Shown here: one piece after another, positions 21,993-30,363 of the stretch
How positions within the stretch are numbered: the stretch's first letter is position 1
Layout: each line of letters begins with the position of its first letter
Assembly: GCA_016208305.1 (NCBI GenBank)
Contig: JACQYI010000059.1
Location: 1 to 64,000, forward strand
Reading direction: 5' to 3'
Length of the DNA: 64,000 nucleotides
DNA from: Oscillatoriophycideae cyanobacterium NC_groundwater_1537_Pr4_S-0.65um_50_18
GTDB lineage: Bacteria > Cyanobacteriota > Cyanobacteriia > Elainellales > Elainellaceae
Made by a program: the position numbers and the translations under genes
Notes under the pieces: model-generated
What the model saw: only the letters and a program-made list of their open reading frames with translations
What the model was told of the DNA's origin: nothing
The model's database searches: none

Positions 21993-24143
21993 TTACTTTT
22001 CAGCAGACTCGCGGGCAGCAGCAGCTTCATCGGGGTGAATGCCCAATCGCGTCAGGTTGACCCGACCGCGATTATCGATTTCGCGCACTTTAACGATGAC
22101 TTCATCGCCCAGTGCCACTTCGTCTTCCACCTTGCCAACGCGATAATCTGCCAGTTGCGAGATGTGAACCATGCCCTCTTTACCGGGCAAAAATTCCACA
22201 AATGCGCCGATGGGAATGATGCGCGTTACCTTACCGACGTAAACATCGCCTGCGCTGAGCTTGCGGGTCATACCTTCAATGATGGCACGCGCCTGCTTTG
22301 CCTTAAGGCCATCTACCGCAGAAATGGTGACGGTACCATCGTCATCAATATCCACCTTAGCTCCTGTTTGCTCGGTAATGCCTTTGATGGTTTTGCCACC
22401 TGGGCCAATGACCATACCAATCAAGTCGGTATCGATCTTGATGGTGAGCAGACGTGGGGCGTAAGGCGAGAGATCAGTACGAGGTTGATCGATCGTCGCC
22501 AGCATTTTCTCCAAAATATGGATGCGGGCAGGTCTTGCCTGATTGATGGCATCGGCGATAACGCTAATGGGCAATCCGGTGATCTTCATGTCCATTTGTA
22601 GGGCTGTGATACCGTGGTCGGTACCTGCCACCTTAAAGTCCATGTCGCCCAAAAAGTCTTCGATACCCTGAATGTCAGTCAGGATGCGGACTTCCTCACC
22701 TTCCTTGATCAAGCCCATAGCAGCACCGCTGACAGGCTTGCTCAGCGGAACTCCCGCATCCATCAAGGACAAAGTAGAGCCACAGACCGAACCCATTGAA
22801 GTAGAGCCATTGGAAGACAGCACTTCAGACACGACCCGAATGACGTAGGGAAACTCTTCCTTAGGCGGCAACACAGGCACCAAAGCCCGTTCTGCCAAGG
22901 CACCATGTCCTACTTCCCGCCGACCGGGCGATCGCATCGGTCTGGTCTCACCCACTGAGTAGGGGGGGAAATTATAGTGATGCATGTAGCGCTTTTCTTC
23001 ATCAGGATGCAAGTCATCCATGTCTTGCGCGTCGCCCGGAGTGCCCAACGTGACGACAGACATCACCTGCGTCAGCCCACGCTGAAACAGTCCGCTGCCA
23101 TGAACTCGATTGGGTAAAACACCTGTGCGGCAAGAGATGGGGCGTACCTCATCTAGCTTGCGACCATCAACCCGCACATTGTCTTCTACAATTTGACGGC
23201 GCATCAGCTTCTTGGTGATGCCCTTAAAGGTGTTGCCCAACGCCTTAGAGTTAGCCGCCGCCGCTGTGCGAATAGAATCCTCTTCAGGAAGTTCAGCGAT
23301 CGCCTCTACTACAGTGGCTTTCACTTCATCTAGAGCCGCATCCCGCTCGGCTTTGGTGAGGGAGAACTGAGCCAGGATATGCTTTACAGAATCGGTAACG
23401 CGATCGCCGATAAAGTTTTCTAGCGTCGGATCAACAGGGGGTTCAGTCTCTTGCACTAGCTCAATGCCAAGCTCTGCCATCAGATCGCGCTGTGCTTGAA
23501 TCAGATCGGCCACAACCTCATAGCCAAACTCGATCGCTTCAATAATGTCTTGCTCAGGTAGCTGGTTGGCTCCTGCCTCGATCATAATGACGCCATCAGG
23601 TGAGCCTGCAACCACTAGATCCAGATCGCCTGCCTCAATCTCGCTATAGGTCGGATTGATGATGAAGTCATCGCCAATTAATCCGACCCGCACAGCTGCC
23701 ATAGGGCCATTGAACGGGATTTTGGCCAACAATGTGGCGATCGAAGCCCCGGTTACGGCTAAGACATCGGGCGGCACTTTCTCATCCATAGAAAGTGTGG
23801 TGGCGACAATTTGAATATCATCCCGTAGCCAACCCGGAAATAGAGGCCGCATGGGGCGATCGATCAAACGGCTAATCAGCGTAGCCCGCTCTGGCGGACG
23901 GCCCTCACGACGCAAAAACCCTCCCGGAATGCGTCCGGCTGCATACAATCTTTCTTCGTAATCGACCAGCAGCGGCAGGAAATCAATTCCTTCTCGTCCC
24001 GATGCTCGTGTAGCTGTCACCAAAACTGCGGTGTCGCCTGACTCTATCAACACAGAACCGCCTGCTTGCGGTGCAAGCAGACCTACTTTCAGCCGAATAT
24101 CCCTTCCATCGAAGGATATTGACTTGTCTATTTCGTTGATCAT
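21993..24143 (-). CDS. pnp: Polynucleotide phosphorylase
   Basis: Phosphorolytic 3'-to-5' exoribonuclease and, in reverse, RNA polymerase; in cyanobacteria it also makes RNA tails and degrades mRNA as a trimer. The 716-residue product has two RNase PH domains (first at ~1-225, with [13 protein letters not shown]; second ~310-545, with [15 protein letters not shown] and [13 protein letters not shown]), then KH ([15 protein letters not shown], ~565) and S1 ([22 protein letters not shown], ~630-700) domains. Length and motifs are normal. ATG at 24143. Single gene. Confidence 0.98.
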   Translation of the reverse strand: MINEIDKSISFDGRDIRLKVGLLAPQAGGSVLIESGDTAVLVTATRASGREGIDFLPLLVDYEERLYAAGRIPGGFLRREGRPPERATLISRLIDRPMRPLFPGWLRDDIQIVATTLSMDEKVPPDVLAVTGASIATLLAKIPFNGPMAAVRVGLIGDDFIINPTYSEIEAGDLDLVVAGSPDGVIMIEAGANQLPEQDIIEAIEFGYEVVADLIQAQRDLMAELGIELVQETEPPVDPTLENFIGDRVTDSVKHILAQFSLTKAERDAALDEVKATVVEAIAELPEEDSIRTAAAANSKALGNTFKGITKKLMRRQIVEDNVRVDGRKLDEVRPISCRTGVLPNRVHGSGLFQRGLTQVMSVVTLGTPGDAQDMDDLHPDEEKRYMHHYNFPPYSVGETRPMRSPGRREVGHGALAERALVPVLPPKEEFPYVIRVVSEVLSSNGSTSMGSVCGSTLSLMDAGVPLSKPVSGAAMGLIKEGEEVRILTDIQGIEDFLGDMDFKVAGTDHGITALQMDMKITGLPISVIADAINQARPARIHILEKMLATIDQPRTDLSPYAPRLLTIKIDTDLIGMVIGPGGKTIKGITEQTGAKVDIDDDGTVTISAVDGLKAKQARAIIEGMTRKLSAGDVYVGKVTRIIPIGAFVEFLPGKEGMVHISQLADYRVGKVEDEVALGDEVIVKVREIDNRGRVNLTRLGIHPDEAAAARESAEK

Positions 24144-24226
24144 GAAGCGCTTAATCCTTGGCTAATGTCCTCTTTTTTCTTCTGAGGCAATCGTAACACT
24201 GATATTCAGATAGCGCTTCATTGAGA

Positions 24227-24360
24227 TGGGGGGAGGGAGGGAGAGAAGGAGAGAGGAAGGGAACGAGGGAGAGAGATGAGGTTTATTCACCCGTCTACTT
24301 ACCTACTCACCCACTCACTCGCCCACTCACCCACTCACCCACTCACCCACTCGCCCACTT
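24227..24360. repeat. G-rich then heptad (CCCACTCA) repeat tract, copy 3
   Basis: A purine tract (GGGGGGAGGGAGGGAGAGAAGG) followed by heptads CCCGTCTA, CCTACTCA and at least eight CCCACTCA/CCCACTCG units, ending one base before the stop of the channel gene. G-rich and C-rich halves could pair or form quadruplexes. Same family as the other heptad tracts. Confidence 0.7.
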
Positions 24361-26040
24361 CTACCGCCCTCTGCCTTTAAACGAGTTGAGCCATTCTCGA
24401 ACTTGCTCTCCGGCAACATCGCGTCCGCCTAAGCCAAAGGCGAGTGCGATCGCCACTGCAATGGCTCCCAACAGCAGACCAAAGGCCAGGTTGACAATGC
24501 TGCTGGCAATGCCCATTTGCTGCAAGGCCATAGCGGTAACGAGAGCAATGATGGCAATTCGGGCGGTTTGTCCCAAAATTTGCGCCTGGTTGTTGCCAGA
24601 TGCGGTAATGAGCTGAAAGGCAAGATTGGCCAGGTATAAGCCTACGCCAAAAATGATTACGCCTACCAGAACGCGAGCCGCAACAGCTAGGATGCCGTTA
24701 ACGATCGCTGTTAGCACAGGTAGCCCAATCACTTCGGTGGCGGCAACTGCACCAAATAGGATAATGCCCACCAACACGACAATGCCCGCAATTTCTGAAG
24801 GCGTGCGGCTGGGCAAAGGTGGCGTGATTGCCCTTCGGGAAGTCACATCTTCTTCTGCCAAAATATCTTCGGGGAAGGGTGGCGTGACGACAGGAGCAAT
24901 GGAGGGCAAACCCAGCCAGCCGAAGATGTTGTCGAAACCAATGCTGGTAAGGATACTGGCCACTAAATCAGCCACAAACCGCCCGATGACGTAGAACAAC
25001 ACCAAAATCAAGGCTGCGGTAAAAATCTGCGGCAGCGTGGTGAGAATTTGCTCCAACATGCGGGTAGCGGGTGCAGAAATCGCCTGGACTTCCAGAGCGT
25101 TTAGAGCTGCGATCGCCGTTGGAATCAGCACCAAGACATAGACGATCGTACCCAATAGACCCGACAGAGACATGCCGCCTGCCGACCGAGTCAAGCCTAC
25201 TCTTCTGCCGAGCTGATCGGTGCCGACTGCCGCCAAAAGGTTGGTGACAATTCCCCGCACCACGCGAGCAATCAGCCAGCCTACCGCCCCAATAATTACT
25301 GCCGTCAGGATTTTGGGCAATGCCGAAAGCACCTGATCGAGCAAATTCTGGACGGGAGCCAAAGGGCCTTGAAGTTCAAGGACATCCAGAATCAGCGGCA
25401 AGAAGAACAGCAGGATAAACCAGTAAAGGGCGTTTCCTAGCGTTTCATTTAATAAAAAGGGGCTGCTTTCACCTGTTTGAGAAGCAAGGCGATCGTCTAA
25501 ATTGAACCGCGCCAGCCCTCTTGTCAAAATCGTTTTAGAGAGCGTTGCCAACAACAGCGCCACTCCCAGCAGCAAGGCTGCACTACCTAACTTCGGGAGG
25601 TAGCTAAAAATTTGCTCTAGAAATCTGTTGAGCGGAGCTGATACGGCCTCTAGGCGCAGGGCATTGAGAAAAGCGACGATCGCAAATGCCATGATCACCC
25701 AAAACACCAGCAGCGAGATCCATTTCTCGATCGGGGGTGAGTCGTCTCCGGCAGGCCGTCCGGTCATCCAGTTGGCGATGCGATTGTCGATGCTGGTGCG
25801 ATTCAAGATGCCTTTGACAACCGAAGCCACCACCAGCGCTATCAGCCAACCCAAAATCAGGAGAGCGATCGCTCCTAAAATACTGGGCAGGTAAGTGCCA
25901 AGCTGTGTGAGAAAACCTGGCTGAACAAGTTGAATCGAGCCAGGTTGACCGGGGGTGGGGTCAACCTGAGCCAGTTGAAAAATCTTAGAGATTGGCGGTT
26001 GCCAGAGAATACGTACAGGTGAGCACCAAAACTGATCCAT
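24361..26040 (-). CDS. Mechanosensitive ion channel-like membrane protein (TM_helix repeats)
   Basis: A 559-residue polytopic protein with repeated units of a Pro-containing loop and transmembrane helix (LPxILxAxxxLxxGWLIA), as in the conserved TM-helix (CmpX/MscS-related) family. At least three such units are seen (TYLPSILGAIALLILGWLI, near 48; LPKILTAVIIGAVGWLIARVV, near 238; LPQIFTAALILVLFYVIGRFV, near 340) and more hydrophobic helices near 430-545 including a glycine-rich stretch. A proline/glutamate linker (~370-410) splits it. The family is annotated as mechanosensitive channel or c-di-GMP-related membrane protein; activity is inferred. ATG at 26040 is uncertain because the first 40 residues are not conserved. 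Confidence 0.8.
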   Translation of the reverse strand: MDQFWCSPVRILWQPPISKIFQLAQVDPTPGQPGSIQLVQPGFLTQLGTYLPSILGAIALLILGWLIALVVASVVKGILNRTSIDNRIANWMTGRPAGDDSPPIEKWISLLVFWVIMAFAIVAFLNALRLEAVSAPLNRFLEQIFSYLPKLGSAALLLGVALLLATLSKTILTRGLARFNLDDRLASQTGESSPFLLNETLGNALYWFILLFFLPLILDVLELQGPLAPVQNLLDQVLSALPKILTAVIIGAVGWLIARVVRGIVTNLLAAVGTDQLGRRVGLTRSAGGMSLSGLLGTIVYVLVLIPTAIAALNALEVQAISAPATRMLEQILTTLPQIFTAALILVLFYVIGRFVADLVASILTSIGFDNIFGWLGLPSIAPVVTPPFPEDILAEEDVTSRRAITPPLPSRTPSEIAGIVVLVGIILFGAVAATEVIGLPVLTAIVNGILAVAARVLVGVIIFGVGLYLANLAFQLITASGNNQAQILGQTARIAIIALVTAMALQQMGIASSIVNLAFGLLLGAIAVAIALAFGLGGRDVAGEQVREWLNSFKGRGR

Positions 26041-26642
26041 AAATCCTACCCTTTGAGCGAATACAGGGCTAATTCAACGCAGATGCCGTCAGAGAATAAT
26101 CAGAGGCGCGGCAGCTTGGGGCAGACAGTTTCTAAAAACTTTGCCATGCGCTGATAGAACTTTAAGGCTTAAGAGGCCATAAAACTAGCAAACACCGTTA
26201 CACTATTTCGCTCGTTAGAGATTGACTTCCGCCTTTAGGCTGAAATGCGACCCAAAGAGCCGACTTTTCTCTCATGAATGTTGTTAGGACAAGAGAGCGC
26301 TCATGGGGTTTTGAGCTAGTCTACGCGCAACCCAAAACCCAAAACAGTTAATTTTCCAAAGCACCGAGCACCTTGGAAGATCAACTTTTAAGAAAATTGG
26401 AGAGTATTTACAATCTCCTGAGATTAGAGTTTTGTGGCACGCGCCACAAAATCCTAAAAGCTGGATTTCAAAGGTGCTCCACGCCTTTGAAATCCAGCTT
26501 TTAGAAGAAATAGGAGAATAACGCCTTCCAGCAAAATTGCTGAGCGCAGGTCTCAAAAATACTGCTGTGGCTCGTTATTGCAGCACCATTCCAGTAAAGT
26601 AAAAAAAGGAAAATTCACAGAATCTACTGAGCTTTTGATCCT
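26041..26642. other. Intergenic region with nested palindromes
   Basis: 600 bases without a convincing gene, between the divergent channel and SRPBCC genes. It is mainly AT-rich; its notable content is the palindrome pair at 26430-26504. An open frame on the reverse strand (26284-26556) crosses the palindromes and is not believable. Confidence 0.5.
26430..26504. repeat. Two adjacent perfect palindromes
   Basis: TTTTGTGGC-ACGC-GCCACAAAA (26430-26451) is followed at once by a 21-base perfect inverted repeat, arms 26454-26474 and 26484-26504 around TGCTCCACG. The pair lies upstream of the SRPBCC gene and downstream of nothing obvious. The centre ACGCGCC resembles those of the other palindromes in this window. 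Confidence 0.85.
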
Positions 26643-27086
26643 ATGTCGTCTGAAGTGTTTGAGCAGTCGATTCAAATTCATGCCAGCGCCACTGCCGTAG
26701 AGCGATGCATCACAGATTTGACGCTGATGCACCGCTGGCTCAATCCTGCGCTGCGCTGTGAGCCGATCGGATCTTGGAGTACAGCGTTAGGCAGTAAAAG
26801 CCGTTTTGTGATTCAGATTCCTCTATTGCAGCCCACCCTCAAGAGCGTCGTGGTCGAGCGAGAGCCAGGACTAGTCGTTTGGGAATTCAGCGGCTTCTTC
26901 AAGGGACGCGATCGCTGGGAATGCCAACCCAATGAAAAAGGGACACACCTAATCAACCGCTTCGAGTTTAATATTCCCAATCCGCTAGTGCGCTACGGCT
27001 TCAATCAATTTGCTGCAAGCTGGACAAAACAGGATATGCAGGATCAACTCCGGCGTTTCAAAAGAGTAGCAGAGGAGATTAATTAG
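26643..27086 (+). CDS. SRPBCC (START/Bet v 1-like) family protein
   Basis: A 147-residue single-domain protein with the lipid/ligand-binding SRPBCC pattern: FEQSIQIHASATAVERCITDLTLMHRWLNP at the start, central beta strands with LVVWEFSG, and a C-terminal helix (RYGFNQFAASWTKQDMQDQLRRFK). Ligand unknown; relatives are annotated as polyketide-cyclase-like. ATG at 26643 fits the domain start exactly. No operon partner. Confidence 0.82.
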   Translation: MSSEVFEQSIQIHASATAVERCITDLTLMHRWLNPALRCEPIGSWSTALGSKSRFVIQIPLLQPTLKSVVVEREPGLVVWEFSGFFKGRDRWECQPNEKGTHLINRFEFNIPNPLVRYGFNQFAASWTKQDMQDQLRRFKRVAEEIN

Positions 27087-27161
27087 TCTGTCTCTTGTCT
27101 GCATGGAGCTTACATTGGATTGAGTCTATATTAGGTCATTAGGAGAGGTAGTTAGAAGTCA

Positions 27162-27629
27162 TTAGGCGATGAGAAATTCATCCAGATTGACTTCAATCCT
27201 GATATCTCCCATGTCTTTGTAAACCTGCCAGACACTGCTGTTGCGATGTAGCAAAGAACCTTTGTGGGTAACGCAAATTGCAACTGAGGCTTCTACATTA
27301 GGGCCTCGGAATAGCGTTGCAGAGTCTTTTGCATATCCACCTAAGTCATATTGATCGCAGGTGATTGTTTCTTCGATCGCAATAAAGGTTTTCCCGACCG
27401 TTGCACATCGCTGCTGAATAGCGAAGAGTCTACGCCTGATCTCATGCAAACACTGCTCAGGCGGCAGGTCTTTTGCAGTGTGGAGGGCAGCATAAATGCT
27501 TTGGCGCAGCTCTTGCTTAATCTGTTCTCGCTGATTTTCGACCTGGACTTTTTCGCTTTGTGCCTTTGTCTCAGCTTGAGCATCTTTTTGTAAAAGTAAG
27601 GGCATCACCGAAGAGATAAGTAAGGTCAT
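27162..27629 (-). CDS. Small exported hypothetical protein
   Basis: A 155-residue protein I do not recognise. The first 19 residues are hydrophobic and end in AQA, a possible signal peptide. A charged helical, probably coiled-coil stretch (SEKVQVENQREQIKQELRQ) follows, then a mixed domain with five Cys (EQCLHEIRRR; RCATVG; TITCD; AICVTHKG). It lies 26 bases after, and on the same strand as, the exported paralogue at 27656-28093, so the two are probably one operon. Function unknown. Confidence 0.6.
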   Translation of the reverse strand: MTLLISSVMPLLLQKDAQAETKAQSEKVQVENQREQIKQELRQSIYAALHTAKDLPPEQCLHEIRRRLFAIQQRCATVGKTFIAIEETITCDQYDLGGYAKDSATLFRGPNVEASVAICVTHKGSLLHRNSSVWQVYKDMGDIRIEVNLDEFLIA

Positions 27630-27655
27630 GAAGAGACTCCCAGAGAAGGAAAATA

Positions 27656-28093
27656 TTAGGGACGAACAATGACTGGAAAAATGAGTTCAAAAGGCTGAAA
27701 TGTATCGTCTTTCGATTGTCCCGATAGAACGACGGTATAACTGTCGGCTGCCGGGAAGGTGATCATAGCTTCGATCGCCTGAGATGCTTTTGTGGATGCG
27801 GTAGACAAGGGAATATTTTGAGCGATCGTCTGGTTGGCAGAGTTGTAAATAGCAACCTGACAAGCACAACTTTCGGGAGGAATTAGGCCGCCACCTCGCT
27901 GGGTCAGCACAAATTGCATAGGGCTAGCTTGATTGGCCTGAGGCGTATCATTGGGTTCTAGATGAATAGAGGCTCCAACTGAGTTAGAACTAGCCACCTG
28001 CTGTCGATAGGCGATCGAAGGTAAAGTGCCTATTAACGGAGCAAAGGCAATACCAAATACGGATAATATGAAAATCGGCAAAATTCTATGCAT
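27656..28093 (-). CDS. Exported conserved protein, paralogue of 28966-29394
   Basis: A 145-residue protein with an N-terminal signal peptide (~1-30) and a predicted beta-sandwich domain. Shared with the divergent gene at 28966 are IHLEPNDTP, the CACQV pair of Cys, IYNSANQTIA, and the end FQPFELxxPVxVRP. I recall this pattern from conserved cyanobacterial exported proteins of unknown function. The CxC pair could be a disulphide or metal site. Probably transcribed with the gene downstream (27162-27629). Confidence 0.75.
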   Translation of the reverse strand: MHRILPIFILSVFGIAFAPLIGTLPSIAYRQQVASSNSVGASIHLEPNDTPQANQASPMQFVLTQRGGGLIPPESCACQVAIYNSANQTIAQNIPLSTASTKASQAIEAMITFPAADSYTVVLSGQSKDDTFQPFELIFPVIVRP

Positions 28094-28323
28094 GGAAATA
28101 TTTCAGTTTGTCTTGTGGAGAAACTGCTCAATGAATAACTAAGGATGCTGAAAAGACTGGGTAGGAGCAACTCTAAGGACAAAGAGAAGAGCTGCCTTGC
28201 ACTCCTAAAAACCTGACTTCATTCTAGCTGGCGCATGTCTGTTACTTGCTAATATAACAGCTCCGATCGCTTCCAACAAGAGGGAGTTTGGCTTTTCGTC
28301 AGCAATCTGACTTCTTTTTAGGC

Positions 28324-28360
28324 TAATTGGAACATATTTTTCAAATAAGCATTCCAATTA
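28324..28360. promoter_or_regulatory. Inverted repeat TAATTGGAA..TTCCAATTA
   Basis: Perfect 9-base arms at 28324-28332 and 28352-28360 in the spacer between the divergent exported paralogues. The core TAATTGGAAC recurs in a second, near-perfect inverted repeat at 28592-28630. Could be paired regulator sites or transcript hairpins; inference only. Confidence 0.4.
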
Positions 28361-28386
28361 TAAATAAATTCACATCTGCCGCTTTG

Positions 28387-28505
28387 TAGGAGTATGTGGG
28401 TATGTGAGTGGGTGGGTAGACGGGTAGACGGGTAGAGGGAAACTCTTAACCACTCACATACTCACCCACTCACCCACCCACCCACTCACCCAGTCAGAGA
28501 TGTCA
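28387..28505. repeat. Heptad-repeat element, copy 4 (both orientations)
   Basis: GTGGGTATGTGAGTGGGTGGGTAGACGGG on the left and CCACTCACATACTCACCCACTCACCC on the right are mostly complementary, so the element is a long imperfect hairpin made of heptads. Sits in the spacer between the divergent exported genes. Confidence 0.75.
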
Positions 28506-28591
28506 GGGCAGTTCAGCTTTGTATTCAGCTTTGTATTCAGCTACACTAGCCGATAGAGCTTAGAGCGATCGCAGAGTCTACCGCCAAGATT

Positions 28592-28630
28592 TTTTAATTG
28601 GAACTTTAAAAAAGGTGGTTCTAATTAAAA
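28592..28630. promoter_or_regulatory. Near-perfect inverted repeat sharing the TAATTGGAAC core
   Basis: TTTTAATTGGAAC (28592-28604) and GTTCTAATTAAAA (28618-28630) pair with one mismatch around TTTAAAAAAGGTG. Same core as the repeat at 28324-28360. Confidence 0.4.
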
Positions 28631-28965
28631 TAAACTGCTAGAATCACAGCGAGGGGGTAAACATCCTCTAGGTTCTGAAGCAGGGGTAAGCCATGCTTAA
28701 CCCATGCATTATCAAGGCTTTCGGTTAAGGTAAGAGCTGACTTCAGCGCTACTCAACCCTAAAGTCTATATTGATACTCTAGCATTCTGCCTCTAGCACT
28801 CTGATCTGCGGCTTTTCTGCACTTCAGGCAATTGATCTTGCCGAAACTGATCAGAAATGGTCTTAGCCCCCCATTCTGATAAACTTTTGCTCGCTTATGT
28901 CTGCAATATGTGCAGCAGACTTGGGCGATCGATTCTTTCCTATCACTCCCAATCTGGTAATCGTC

Positions 28966-29394
28966 ATGCACAAATATCTTTCTTTACTTGTCTCTATTGT
29001 GTTGGTACCAGCCCATATTTTCATGGACATGCCCCACGCGATCGCTCATCAACCTTTAGCGCTAGAAGATGTTCAAGCCACTGTTCATCTTGAGCCTGAT
29101 GATTCTCCCTATGCCGAACAGCCTAGCCCCACCTGGATTCACCTGATGCGATCGGATGGTGAAACTGTCCCTTTAGCAGACTGCAACTGTAATGTAGTGG
29201 TCTACGATTCTCTCAATCAAGCGATCGCGCGTCCGTCATTGGCGGCAGTCTCAGCCGAGGGGCATGAACAGCTCATGGGGACAAGCATCACCTTCCCAAA
29301 AGCCGGAGACTATCGGCTTGTGTTTGCCGGACAGTCTAGAAGCGAAGCCTTTCAGCCTTTTGAACTTGAGATTCCAGTGACTGTGCGTCCTTAA
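28966..29394 (+). CDS. Exported conserved protein, paralogue of 27656-28093
   Basis: A 142-residue exported protein starting MHKYLSLLVSIVLVP, with a signal peptide that probably ends near AIA-H. The domain carries VHLEPDDSP, CNCNVVVYDSLNQAIA and FQPFELEIPVTVRP, closely parallel to the divergent gene upstream. The frame is open 23 codons further (28897), but those residues are not signal-like, so the ATG at 28966 is preferred. Function unknown; a periplasmic beta-sandwich with a CxC pair is inferred. Confidence 0.75.
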   Translation: MHKYLSLLVSIVLVPAHIFMDMPHAIAHQPLALEDVQATVHLEPDDSPYAEQPSPTWIHLMRSDGETVPLADCNCNVVVYDSLNQAIARPSLAAVSAEGHEQLMGTSITFPKAGDYRLVFAGQSRSEAFQPFELEIPVTVRP

Positions 29395-29608
29395 ATTTCA
29401 CATCAGAGCGATCTTCTGATTAAAAGAAGGGCAAGCGCTGCATTATTCTTGCAGTCCGATCGTATAAATCCATAGTCGTTTTGACAGGCGTTGTGTTTGC
29501 AGTCTGCCAAATTCATTGCTGGCTATCTAAATCTTGAGCTGACTGCCTAAACTCTGAGCCATTGACTCTCAAAAGCCCTGCCTTGAATCTTCAAATAAGA
29601 GGTAAATT

Positions 29609-30172
29609 ATGCGACAAATTAGCTTAGGTCTAACGATGGCAATCACCACAGCCCTACTGGGTTCATGGGCGTATGCAACTGAGTTTTCACTGCCCTACAG
29701 CGCTGATCTGGATATCGATATCGCAGATATCAGCGACGCATCTACCCAGATTTCTGCCACCCCTTCGAGTGAGGCTGTGACAAGCGATCGCGTTTCAGAC
29801 AGCGAAAGTCTGTACTACTTTACGGTGGTCATGCCCCAGAATGCAGAGCCATTCTCCAGGCTATCGTTTAGTGAACTGAGTCGGGATGCATCTGCAATGC
29901 CCATGCGATTTGATCTGATCAACGCTGAAGCCTTTGTTGGCACTCCAGGGGAGACAGGCGAAGCGATCGATTCTGTCGCATGGATGGATGAAACAGGAAC
30001 TTTTTGGATTGAGTTCAACCCTTCGCTTGCATCAGGAAAAACATTGACAGTTGCGCTTAAAGCCCCCAAGCCGCAGTCTGGGAAAACTTATGAATATGGC
30101 ATTGCAGCCTACACCGCAACAAGGACGCCTATGGCTATATTTGCTGGAAACAAAACGCTGACCATTGATTAG
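29609..30172 (+). CDS. DUF2808 exported protein
   Basis: A 187-residue protein with a signal peptide (cleavage likely after SWAYA near 23) and the DUF2808 domain, recognised by YYFTVVMPQNAEPFSRLSFSE, the FDLINAEAFVGTPG block and VALKAPKPQSGKTYEYGIAAY. This is a cyanobacterium-rich secreted family of unknown function. The ATG at 29609 follows GAGGTAAATT. It is on the same strand as the exported gene upstream but 214 bases away. Confidence 0.85.
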   Translation: MRQISLGLTMAITTALLGSWAYATEFSLPYSADLDIDIADISDASTQISATPSSEAVTSDRVSDSESLYYFTVVMPQNAEPFSRLSFSELSRDASAMPMRFDLINAEAFVGTPGETGEAIDSVAWMDETGTFWIEFNPSLASGKTLTVALKAPKPQSGKTYEYGIAAYTATRTPMAIFAGNKTLTID

Positions 30173-30200
30173 CGCTTGGAAACAGAGGGTGCATCTTGTC

Positions 30201-30334
30201 ATTAGGGGAGCAGATATTTTGAGTGATGGGAGAGGGGGATGATGGGAGAGGGGGATGATGGGAGAGCGAGCAACGGCGATCGCATCATCTCACCCTCTCG
30301 CCCTCGTAACATTTGGAGGCTCCCCCAACACTGC
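30201..30334. repeat. Hairpin repeat element, copy B
   Basis: Second copy of the element at 21832-21947, here about 134 bases, with the same ends (ATTAGGGGAGCAGATATTTTGA and GGAGGCTCCCCCAAC). It carries one additional 16-base unit (GGGAGAGGGGGATGAT). Lies downstream of the DUF2808 gene and TolC gene, which converge on it. Confidence 0.8.
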
Positions 30335-30363
30335 TCTTTGCCGAGATCTTTGCAATTGAGAAC

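Larger units (their letters stand above)
28094..28965. other. Long spacer between divergent exported-protein genes
   Basis: 870 bases with the heptad element, two related inverted repeats, and a GC-richer stretch near 28650-28760 (GGGGTAAGCCATGCTTAACCC forms a small hairpin) that might be a leader or small RNA, but no known RNA family was recognised. Confidence 0.5.

Noticed and set aside
26284-26556. 90-codon reverse frame over the palindromes
   Set aside because: Crosses two perfect inverted repeats; the product repeats palindromic sequence.
28640-28760. Possible structured small RNA (GGGGTAAGCCATGCTTAACCC)
   Set aside because: A small hairpin exists, but no known family motif (for example Yfr1, 6S) was seen and no promoter or terminator frames it.
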